NCBI GenBank assembly: GCA_965649825.1
Contig: OZ287696.1
Coordinates: 1,922,001 to 1,986,000, forward strand
Length of the DNA: 64,000 nt
Origin: Penicillus capitatus
Lineage: Eukaryota > Chlorophyta
Reading direction: 5' to 3'
In this document: one piece after another, positions 46,101 to 55,042 of the stretch
Numbering within the stretch: position 1 is the first letter of the stretch
Layout: every line of letters begins with the position of its first letter
Notes under the pieces: generated by a model
The model's input: the letters and a program-made list of their open reading frames with translations, nothing else
Databases searched by the model: none
Told to the model about the DNA's origin: nothing
Position numbers and translations under genes: made by a program

Positions 46101-47614
46101 CCATCGGTAGGAACTCTGGATGGTTCTTGAGCATCTCTTGTTCAAAAGCTCGCTTTCTCAGCTGGCGACTCCGAGGAGATGTGCTCAATTTGAAAAGATC
46201 GGCCCCTCCATAGCCTCTCTTTAACTGCACAGACAGAAAGGTATGTACAGTCCCATCATTCAGTGGGCGTTTCGACTGGATGTACATCGAGACTTTTGGA
46301 ACGTTCCCTTAGCGTCGATGTGTGGCCCGTATCCATCAGAAGAGATGGTAACGTCGAATCTGATCGTGTTCGTCTCAGCTGACTCACATGTATAACATCG
46401 ATCTCCCGAACCTATAGAAAAACAATAGACACTTCATCGGCTCCCTTTTCCGCACGGTTGCATACTGCTAAGTGATCGGCAGCACTGTTGACGAGATACA
46501 TGCAGAGAAGTGTCAACCAGATCATCAGAACCGGCGAAATGGCCTCACTGGAAGACATCAACGACGTGGTGATACGATCATCGCACGGACTCTCTCCGGA
46601 GAATTCACTGTCTATCTCTGCTGCTTCCTGATTGGACGATTCACCTAGATGACATGCAATTACGTCACACATACCACGATGTCTCGTGATCGTTACTGTA
46701 GAGCACCCAGGCACGAAACTTTGGATACTTCTCAGCTTTCACAGGTTGCAGCCAATGATGACAGATCGCATTCTTGATACCCCCACCATCGACATGGTCT
46801 TCCACCACGGCATTCCCACAGAATGAGAAGTAAGTACTGCATCACATCCTTTGCAGCACGATCGATGTCTCATACGAGCGTCACCTGCAGGCGACAGCCA
46901 GAGATGTGCTGTTGATCACAACAGCGGCCCACAGAGCACCGGATCGATCATTAGGGGCAATGAGAAAAGGTGAGATGACGTCAAAGGCCACTGCCAGTCG
47001 ATGCAATCCATGAATCAGCGAAATCAGAGTGAACGTGCCGATGAAGGTCGACATCATGACCGAGATATCTGCTTTCAAGTCCATCCCCAAGTCCTCCAGC
47101 TTTGGCAGATGATAGAAGACAGCACTGCAGAGCCAGATGATGTAGATCGCATAATAATTCAGATAACCACTACAGGACACCATATAACATCCACGATAAA
47201 AAGAACACATCTCTGTCTCACTCTTGAGCTGATCCGAATCCGCGACGGATCAGTGGTCGAACATAGAGGTAAGCAAAGGCGCAGAGAATCCCTGCAGTCA
47301 ACATCATCCACCGTCATATTCTTCCAGTCGGACACGGGACAGCAGACCATAGAGATAGAACCATTTCTTGCCAACATCATACTTTTCCACAAAGCCCTGA
47401 ACACGAGGTCACACAGTGCAGTGAGTGGTTGGCTGGTGGTCGGGATTGCTGTGTGGATGACCTGACTGCTGTCAACGAAGATGCAGACGACAGTGAAGAT
47501 GCCGACGACGTAGACGCCCAGGTGTGTGTGTTCAAACGTGTGCAGACGCGTCTTGCGTTTGGCATTGACGGATGTATTCGTCGCGCTCACGTGACGCCCG
47601 TAGGAACCGAACAT
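43116..47614 (-). CDS. Large multi-pass membrane metallophosphoesterase (calcineurin-like)
   Basis: One long gene with many short introns. N-terminal membrane segments (VYVVGIFTVVCIFVDSSQVI, YYAIYIIWLCSAVFYHL, MMSTFIGTFTLISLIHGLHR) precede the enzyme. Metal-binding motifs in order: FFADTGDGGNSTYTVARALA, AELLMLGGDLAYPSPSYENY, CFAIPGNHDWHDGLEVF, VIIMTHEPIW and VHIAGDLHFYMRH. These are the D-GD-GNH-H-GHxH-like ligands of the calcineurin superfamily. More membrane segments follow (MAIVALLRCFKDTFIDIISE, LLALIVLYTGTFLFA, YYLGMLAYYWLLASPAMGL). Similar large proteins exist in bacteria, algae and oomycetes; the substrate is unknown. The last intron may have a GC donor (43365-43317, GCATAA). Exon borders are approximate, and the start MFGSYGRHVSATNTS is the only upstream ATG in frame. 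Confidence 0.75.
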
Positions 47615-47671
47615 TGACTAAAGAAGATAGAAGATACCTAAAGGGCGGATCTAAAATGAGCACCTAACGTA

Positions 47672-47695
47672 TATGCGACGTCACATGCGACGTCA
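47672..47695 (-). promoter_or_regulatory. Tandem ATGCGACGTCA repeat, CRE-like, upstream of the metallophosphoesterase gene
   Basis: Two copies of ATGCGACGTCA, 13 bp apart start to start, lie 58-81 bp before the start codon of the minus-strand gene. Each contains GACGTCA, a bZIP/CRE-type core. Confidence 0.45.
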
Positions 47696-47945
47696 TGCCG
47701 CATCAACCGACAAGACGGGCGGCCGTACAGTTGACGATTTCGAGAGCTTTACAAGACGGTACTCGATGGTCATCACATACTCAATCGAAGCTCCTCACTC
47801 AACTGATGTGACGGACAGCGACAGATGTGTGAGAAACTGAGCATGGCGGAAAGGAGGAAGGACATGTGGAACACGGAGCTCTCATAAAAGAAAAGACAGT
47901 GTAATGAAATCAGCCCCAGATGTGCTGCACGGCCAAAAAGCGTGC

Positions 47946-49947
47946 TCAGTTAATATCATGCTCTTTGAGGACATTCATGGCCTCTTCCACCTTTGCCTGA
48001 AGAGCCTCTGGATTTTCGATGAGGTAGAGAACTTCATTGTTGTCCATCTCCAGAAGCATTCCAGTGATCTTGGCAGCCTTTTCGCCATTGAGGACATGGA
48101 CCAGAGGATAAAGTTGCTCCCCGAGCATAATCTTCTGCTGTTCAGGTGGAGCCGAGGCCAACGCAGCGGCAGGATTGGGCAACATACCTGGCGGAGCGCC
48201 GGGACGCATTCCGCCATCCATGGAAGGGTCAAACGGTGTGCCCATTCCTCTACCTCGCCCAAATGGCTACACAGACAGACACAAGAAGACATCTCAATCA
48301 CCACTCGGTCGGGATGCTTACTCCCATATTCCTCCCGGGCTGCCATCTGCCTCTCCCTGGTGATCCGGATCGGCCACCTGGCATACTCCCACGAAACCCA
48401 CGTTGACCTCCACGACCTAACGACAAACAGACACCGTGCTGAAGGATGAGAAGCGGGGTACAGTGCCAACACCTCGCATGCTTGGATGACTTGATCCCAT
48501 CTGTTGGCTCCATAGCTGAGGGGGCATCATTCCAGGAGGCCCTACTGCCGAGTAGGGACTTCCCATGCCCATTCCTAAGTTCATCGTGCCCATACCCATC
48601 GTCATCCTGGACAGGCGTTCACGCTCAATCTGCGCCTGTCTTAGTGCTTTGGGTTGAGCCAATGCTACATAGATGTATTGTCCATTTATGTTGGTGTTGT
48701 TCAGTTCTGCCAAGGCACGCGAAGCCTCATCGACTGTCGAGAAACAAACAAAACCAAAGCACTTGGACTTGCCATTCTCATCCATCATCACCTACAACAG
48801 CAACATGCATCTATGCATCGCCCTGGGTATGGGCAGCCGGACCTTGGCAGATGTGATGGTTCCATATTTCTCAAAGAGCTCCATCAATCCAGCGTCATCC
48901 ATCGAAGGTGCCAAGTGTTTGACATACAGATTTCTGCCTTGTGTGTTCTCTTGCTGTTCTCTTCGCTTTTTCTCGAATCTCTCTTCCAGAATCTTCTTGC
49001 GTTCAGCTTTCTTCTGGGCAGGAGATACATACAGCTTGCACCCTTCGACTTCGGTGTCATTCAGATCATCGACTGCTTTCTTCGCAGCTTCTGCATCTTT
49101 GAAATTAACAAAGGCAAAGCCCTTTACTTTTTGGTCGTCATCCTGCAAGCAACACGTATGTCGCCCTGTCACATCACGGCTCGACATCTCACACACTTTT
49201 GGAAGAAAGCAGCTGGTGATGTCTCCGCATTTTGAGAAGATCTCCTTCAAAGCGTCATCCGAGTCGATAGAGGGTGGCAAGTTTTTGACATAGACATTTG
49301 TGTAACCATGCTGCGACACACGTGTATCTTTGGTCGCATAGTTTGCCACATAGAGCTGTCTGCCTTCCAGCAACATTCCGTTGGCTCGATCCACGGCTGA
49401 CTGTGCGGCCTCGGGCGTTTCGTACTGCACATAACCATAGCCCAATGAATTTCCATCGTCATCTCGGGCCACTTTGGCCGAAGCTATGGCCCCAAACACT
49501 TCAAAGGTATCGTGCAGTGTGCGAGAATCGATGTCTGGGTTCAGGCCCTTGACAAAGACATTGCCGACGCCGGCTTTGCGATTATCCGCATTGCGTTCTG
49601 CCCACATAACGCGCATGGGCTTCCCCTTTACAGGGGTATAGGAGAGCAGCTCTATGGCTTTTTCAGCAGCATGTGCGTCGAGACTCGTAATGTAGTTCAC
49701 ATACCCGTAACCCAAAGAACGACGCGTCACACTATCACGGCACACACGAATCGACGCCACGGGACCAATCTGCAGCACCAAACAAACAAACACTCAGCGA
49801 AGACGTCATCCAAGACGCCCCTACCTTTGAGAAAATTTGATAGAGATAGCCCTCGTCTACGTCTTTGTCTAGGTCACCGACGTAGAGTGCATTTTTTGAT
49901 TTGTTTTTGGGTTGTCCAGCAGCATCGGGGTGTTCCGTCTGAGCCAT
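47946..49947 (-). CDS. PABPC: Cytoplasmic poly(A)-binding protein
   Basis: It binds the mRNA poly(A) tail and eIF4G. The start is MAQTEHPDAAGQPKNKSKNA. Four RRMs follow: RRM1 ALYVGDLDKDVDEGYLYQIF and SLGYGYVNY; RRM2 GNVFVKGLNPDIDSRTLHDT and SLGYGYVQYET; RRM3 TNVYVKNLPPSIDSDDALKE and KGFAFVNF; RRM4 RNLYVKHLAPSMDDAGLMEL and CFGFVCFS. A Met/Gly/Pro/Arg-rich linker (RGGQRGFRGSMPGGRSGSPG) leads to the C-terminal MLLE domain (MLGEQLYPLVHVLNGEKAAK, ITGMLLEMDNNEVLYLIENP). Short introns interrupt RRM1, RRM3 and RRM4. The mRNA leader is strikingly A-rich, next to the ATG. Confidence 0.96.
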
Positions 49948-49950
49948 CGA

Positions 49951-50000
49951 TTTTTCTGATTTTTTTTGTTTTTCCTTTTTATGAGTTTTTTCAAATTTCG
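49951..50000 (-). promoter_or_regulatory. A-rich 5' leader of the poly(A)-binding protein mRNA
   Basis: On the coding (minus) strand the 50 nt just upstream of the ATG are mostly A, with runs of 5 to 8 A. In animals PABP binds such a tract in its own leader and represses its own translation. A similar feedback is inferred here. Confidence 0.6.
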
Positions 50001-50356
50001 AGAGAAGACCTATGGGGTAAAACACGTAGCAAACGAATGCAACGCGCTTTGGAACGATGATGTGTCGCAGCGTTTAAAAGGCGAACGTACACACACGTCC
50101 CATCAACGTTGGCCACAACCACATCACCACCACCGCCAAAAACGCAGCAGTACAAACAAAAAACAAAACGTCACATCGTTGTGCTCAAAAACAGCAGACA
50201 TGACAACGCATCTCCATCAGCTTTCGGCAGCAGCGCTGCTCAAATCCTTCTCCGATTCAATTCTGTACACCGATCCATGCAACACACCCTTTGATGTCAC
50301 TCGCGGAATCTCACGAATATGACGCCACTCTACATCACACCACATCTCACTCTTTT

Positions 50357-51142
50357 CTAACGTATCATAGATGAGGTACTGTGATAAGCATCAGGGACAA
50401 ACGAAAGCAGTTGTCCAGGCCACTGAGATCCAAGAATGACCCATCCCTTATCTCCGGGATGCTCAGCCACGGTATCGCCTTGACTCATATAGACCGTCCC
50501 CGATGGGAACAGCGTCGCCGATGGTTCACAATGTTCAAAATCGTCCGATGAAGTGCCAAAGAGTAACTGTCCACTGTCCGTCACTCCCCAGTACATCGGT
50601 TGTGCTCCTTCTGCATCTCGAGATGCCAGTACGCGTTTGCGCCGTTCGTCATAGATCACAAAAGCGAAACGCCCTTCAATGCTTGAGAAACACTTTAGCA
50701 CGGCGTCGGCATCCAGATTGGCACATTCACACAGACTCAGATAGAAACTCAATAGCCATGCCGACTCGTTTGTCTGCGCCGATTCCTGGTCCTGTCCACG
50801 GACATAGGCGTCATGGCTCTCTTTCACGACGTCGAGCCCTGGCCATTTGGAAACCTCGCCCGAAAAAAGCACATGACCACCTTCTCGTGAGCTGTAGCTG
50901 CAGTAGGCGCCATGCTCGAAAGCAAATCCGTTGCCAGAACCTAGTTCCTTGGTCGTTGCATCGTGCCCCTTGTGGTGTGTTCTGGCTTCACGTATCGCAT
51001 CCTGGCAGAGCTCCTCGGAAGCGCGGCGTTCGATATCGGATTTGATACCCGGGTGATGCGAACGCAGACTCGACTCAGATTCGAGTCCATGTGGCGCTCT
51101 CGCCGTGTCCCAGTCAAAAACGACGAAGAAGTACCCGACCAT
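50357..51142 (-). CDS. DUF3700 protein (aluminium-induced/TSJT1-like, class II amidotransferase fold)
   Basis: A single exon of 261 aa. Plant members are stress- and auxin-responsive proteins of unknown biochemistry with the Ntn-hydrolase fold of asparagine synthetase. Matches: HVLFSGEVSKWPGLDVVKES, FYLSLCECANLDADAVLKCF, SSIEGRFAFVIYDERRKRVL, ASRDAEGAQPMYWGVTDSGQ, LLFGTSSDDFEHCEPSATLF and SGTVYMSQG. There is no N-terminal Cys nucleophile (the protein begins MVGYFFVVFDWDT), so amidotransferase activity is unlikely. The interval 49948-50356 upstream of the PABP start and downstream of this gene holds no recognised gene. The start is 55 bp from the divergent FKBP gene. Confidence 0.85.
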   Translation of the reverse strand: MVGYFFVVFDWDTARAPHGLESESSLRSHHPGIKSDIERRASEELCQDAIREARTHHKGHDATTKELGSGNGFAFEHGAYCSYSSREGGHVLFSGEVSKWPGLDVVKESHDAYVRGQDQESAQTNESAWLLSFYLSLCECANLDADAVLKCFSSIEGRFAFVIYDERRKRVLASRDAEGAQPMYWGVTDSGQLLFGTSSDDFEHCEPSATLFPSGTVYMSQGDTVAEHPGDKGWVILGSQWPGQLLSFVPDAYHSTSSMIR

Positions 51143-51197
51143 TTTTCAGAAACGACATGCGTTGCGTCACGATGTAAGTGACACACGATGACGTGGA

Positions 51198-51764
51198 ATG
51201 CTCATGATGCAGCAGCTCTTCTGGTATCTCTTGCCTTGCATGGTGGCGGCTGCTCTTGCCAAAGAGAGCGACGTCACACAACTGCAGATTGGCGTGAAAG
51301 TGTGACCATCTCACTCTTTGACACACAAACACCATCTGCGCTGTGTAGCACAAACCTTCAGAATGTTCGACGCAGGCGGAGAAGGGAGACATGGTTTCGG
51401 TGCACTACAATGTGTGACATCGATCTGTAATGCGTGAGAGATTACAGAGTGAAGGAATGTAGGGTCGTCTGACGGATGGTTCGGTGTTTGACAGCAGCTA
51501 CGACCGTGACGTGCCACTCGATTTCAAGCTGGGAGCAGGGAAGGTGATACAGGGATGGGAAATGGGAGTCCTTGGAGCGTGTGTTGGCGAGAAACGCAAG
51601 CTGAAGATTCCACCGGATATGGGATATGGTCAAGCGGGCGCACCACCGAAAATTCCAGGTCATCTCCCTGCCTATGTTCCGGCAGGGAGATGCAGTTGTT
51701 GTCTTCAGGAGATGCCACGCTTGTGTTCGATATCGAAATCATAGAGATCAAGAAACCTACATGA
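51198..51764 (+). CDS. Secretory-pathway FKBP-type peptidyl-prolyl isomerase
   Basis: The exons are 51198-51299, 51349-51411, 51463-51658 and 51709-51764 (138 aa), with introns of 49-51 nt. A signal peptide ([20 protein letters not shown]) is followed by one FKBP domain: [80 protein letters not shown] and DIEIIEI. Active-site residues Tyr, Asp, Phe, Val-Ile, Trp and Tyr are in place. This is the FKBP2/FKBP13 class that helps proline folding in the ER. There is no clear HDEL-type tail (the end is KKPT). The third intron carries a 9-bp hairpin. Confidence 0.92.
51664..51689 (+). repeat. 9-bp hairpin inside FKBP intron 3
   Basis: CTCCCTGCC and GGCAGGGAG form a perfect stem around an 8-nt loop, filling half of the 50-nt intron. 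It would bring the two splice sites closer. Confidence 0.7.
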
Positions 51765-51825
51765 CATTTGTGTGAGTACTTGGGACAGACTCTGTGATGA
51801 CCATTCCCACTTTAAGAAATAACGA

Positions 51826-52435
51826 ATGTCATTTGTCGAGAATGCGATGATCTAAGCGCGTGCCATCCCTGGCTCCTATGAGCAAACCATTCAAGACGAC
51901 ACAAAAGCGACTATGGGAGCTGTGCAGGATGATCAAGAGATGGATATTGAAAAGGAGGAAGGTGTTCTCGCCGCAGGGCAGTAGTGTGTGTCTGGTGAGA
52001 TTGGGTGCCTGTGGTCTTCTCTACGTGGACGTCCTTCAACTGGCTCTCAGGATTAAGATTAGAGTGCCCACAGCCACTCGACTGCTTGAGGAACACCCCT
52101 GGAGAAAACTTCGCAGCATCAGCAACTACCCAACGGACTCTGTGCATGGGTCCTGGAAGAGGACCCACATCATCACCTCATCTTGTGCGGTTTGTTTTTG
52201 CAGTGGGTCCTGGAAGACATCGATGGCTTACCAAAGGATCTAGCCGAGTTCGCAGGGAATGTCTCTATGGTGACGAATGTCGCTTCGCAACTGCGACTTC
52301 GCCGAGACAAACATACTGCAGAGGCATGTCATCACAGTCGGCTGTGATGACATGCCTCGCGATCTCTTTCCTCAAGAATTCGTCTTGGAGAAACTCGAAC
52401 TGGCCATTGTCTCACTGTTGTACTCGGAACAATGA
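51826..52435 (+). CDS. Unresolved small multi-exon gene
   Basis: Coding character is clear at the 3' end. After a T-rich 3' splice site near 52202, WVLEDIDGLPKDLAEFAGN joins in phase, by a 61-nt intron, to RHVITVGCDDMPRDLFPQEF and then VLEKLELAIVSLLYSEQ and a stop. Upstream, acidic peptides such as DDQEMDIEKEEGVLAAGQ can be read near 51.93 kb. I could not join the 5' exons and do not recognise the protein. A 17-bp inverted repeat overlaps the last exon. Confidence 0.4.
52321..52358. repeat. Perfect 17-bp inverted repeat with a 4-nt loop
   Basis: GAGGCATGTCATCACAG is followed by TCGG and then its exact reverse complement. It overlaps the last exon of the unresolved gene. It could form a stable hairpin in DNA or RNA, or act as a dimeric protein site. 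Confidence 0.8.
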
Positions 52436-54596
52436 CTGTCTGACAGTGATCCATCTGTAAACCTGGTGCTCAACAAGTCCGTGTCCGATCGGCCGAGACT
52501 TCGTTTTCAGAACGACGCGTTGTGGCCCAGGTTTTCTTTCTCCGACGAGTGGAGAAGACGGAAAAGGCCGATGCGCCGAAGGGTGTTGCCGTCCTGGCGT
52601 AGTGACTCGCAAATCCGCCAGGTGCACCCGCCGTCTTCTTCGAAGCGCATGCCTCGTCGAATTGGATGCCGAGGTCGAGTCCACACAGCTGTCCGTAGCT
52701 CAGGCGTCCGTGCTTGCAGCACCTTAACCATCCTTCTACGCGTGTCGGGCGTGCCTTTCTTTCGCGGATGGGCATTTCAAGTTTAAATGCCGGGCATCTG
52801 CCGCGACATAACAAAACACGCTGGGCGTGCGATAAGGAGAGTTCGACGAGAACGTGGTATTCGCGTCTGCCGTTTTGCCTGAACTAGTTGATTTTGACGA
52901 GAAGATGCGCAGAGCCAGCGCTCTTCCGTCCATGACCGGCAGCAAACGGCCTGGTTGTGATCATGGCCATGAAGACGTAATCGATTGCTATGCACGATCG
53001 TTGTAGGGGATGCGCGTCGTAAGACCGACTGAGTTCAAAAAACGGCTGCGATGTTCATTAAATCGAACATTCGAAGGTAACCGGATTGTTCAAGAGAGTC
53101 ATGCAAAATCTCCAGAACTTCGACCGGAAAGAATGCGGACGGCTTCTCGTCCGTTTAGCGACGCGTTTACCAGCATTGGCCTCTCACCCATCCAGGGGCA
53201 TGTTCGTATTCATACACTCCATCGAATCCACGGCATTCTCCATCACCCATGTTAAAGTCCCATGCCGCAAGGCCTGCCACACAGAGCCAGCGTCATTCGA
53301 CATTTTACCGAATAGATCCGGCAACTTACCTTCGCCGCATACTATATCGCCGCATTGTGTAGAGGTGCCTGCGCCGGTCGTGAAGACAGGTTCTGCAGCG
53401 TACTTCTCATCCATGACTTCACATGCACATGCAAAATAAACGAGAGACTTCGTAGCACTGCGATACTTTGATTGGTGAGGCCTGTCTTCAAGAACAGTTT
53501 GCCGACGACGTGTCCTTTCGCGTCGACGACATTCTCTGTGGTAGGGCGGTAAGCGCTCACCTGCCAGAACACCAAACATTCGTTATCAAGGGTTGCTGCG
53601 GTGGAAGGGATCTTGCTGCGTGGAGGCAGAGAAGAGCGGCAAAGACAAACAAAGCTGCGTTGGCAGACATAATGCTCGAGACGGAGTTCGAAGAACCTCG
53701 GAGACACAGAAGACACAAACGCGTAAAGGGAAATGGCAGTGGTCGAGAATCCTGCTCGAATTTATACCATGCAGCTGCAGTCAGCGGTGTGAATTTCAGT
53801 CAGAAAAACCCGAAGCGACGTGTCCGAATTCGGCAGCTGCCTCGTTTGCAGGCAGCTGCATTTTCCAATTCGGTCGTATCCGTCGCCTGCGACCCAGCTG
53901 CTGGTGCTGCATGGAAAGCTCTTGAGGATCCTCGCGCCGTCATTCGGGATCAGTCGCGATGTGACTTGATCTGGCGGGCGCGCATCTGCTCGACGGTTAG
54001 CGTCCATTCGCCTCCCAGCACGGAGCGAGGCAGTCTTCCTGCGAGGGTAAACGCGGTTGACCACCTTGCACGGTCACTGCGAAAGAGGAACGGGCTCTTC
54101 CTTCCCTACACAGTGACTGAGTTGACTGCCCGGGCGCGAGGATGCACTCGCTTGTTGCCATTTCTCGCTGATGCCGCAGCAGTCGAGAACAGCGTACGCG
54201 CTGCAAACCAGAGACTCGCGTCGGGTTTTCGCGACGACGAGCAAAAGATCTCTCCAAGAAACAAACCACAAAGTTGAAGGCGATCTACGCCGACGAATGC
54301 GGACATGTCACCTGTGCGAACGTTCGAGGCCGTGAGGCGGAAATGAACGCTTCTCAAGTCGTCCGTGGCACGCCTGCTCCACCAACAGACGCATCTTCGA
54401 CGGAAGAATCGGCGTCCCAAATAACCCCCCTCCCGTTCAGAAGGATGGACAACGCGCAGCACGTCCGAATTAACGGACTCTGACCGGCATGACAACGCGT
54501 TCTCGCGTTTTCGCAGCCTAGAATGAACGTCTTGCCGCGTCGATGTTTCTCCCTCGCTACATGCACGTATCTGCGTTGCAGATCAAACAAGGTAAA
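52436..54596. other. Gene-poor, repeat-like DNA left of the retrotransposon
   Basis: About 2.2 kb with broken frames on both strands and no recognisable gene. Minus-strand peptides such as ECLVFWQVSAYRPTTENVVD and KYAAEPVFTTGAGTSTQCGD look protein-like but are interrupted. Part of it (about 53.99-54.34 kb) resembles 61.95-62.31 kb. Together with 59.87-60.3 kb it is probably an older, decayed element into which the LTR retrotransposon inserted. Confidence 0.45.
53990..54340. repeat. Diverged dispersed repeat, copy 1
   Basis: It shares scattered blocks in the same order with 61955-62310, for example CCATTCGCCTCCCA, a GCGAGGATG block, a TGCCATT/CCTCGC block and a GATCTTT/GAAAAACCAA-like block. 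The minus-strand translation gives GGEWTLTV here and GGEWSLTV in the other copy, so the ancestor may have been coding. Confidence 0.45.
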
Positions 54597-54936
54597 TGTT
54601 GGGAATCTAATGTAAGAGTGGTTCAGACGATAGTCGAGTCCTTGCGCGTTGAGACGACGGAAACGCAATCAGATTTGATGCGATACGAACAGGAGTGTTT
54701 ACAGGGTGAAATGTCGACCTTATATACCCAGGGTGGTTATGGACTTCCTAACCTTACGTCCTAACAGCTGCGAACTCCTAGTGCATGCAGCATAACCACA
54801 CCCCTTACGTTATGGGGAAGTTAGGTCGAGAGCCGACATCCGTCGCGACCGATGGTCGGCGCGCCTGGATGGTTATGTGACGGCTCCACCGCTTCCGGTG
54901 GTTACACAGATGACAGTTAAGGGTTCATTTCCTACA
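54597..54936 (-). repeat. 3' LTR of the retrotransposon (left copy)
   Basis: 340 bp, TG...CA, no difference seen from 59528-59867. Confidence 0.93.
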
Positions 54937-54953
54937 GTGACTCCTCCTCACTT
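54937..54953 (-). promoter_or_regulatory. Polypurine tract for plus-strand priming
   Basis: On the element's sense strand GTGAGGAGGAGTCAC directly precedes the 3' LTR. A purine run at this place primes second-strand synthesis. Confidence 0.6.
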
Positions 54954-55042
54954 AACACGTCACGTCCCGACGTTTAAGTGACAGAATGAACGAAAACACA
55001 CAAGTCAGGTAAAAGGTAGAACCATTGAGCGTCATGAGAACT

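Noticed and set aside
53468-54277. 269-aa plus-strand frame in the gene-poor region
   Set aside because: Composition is Arg/Ala/Ser-rich without any motif, and the region aligns with a diverged non-open repeat, so it is probably a chance frame.
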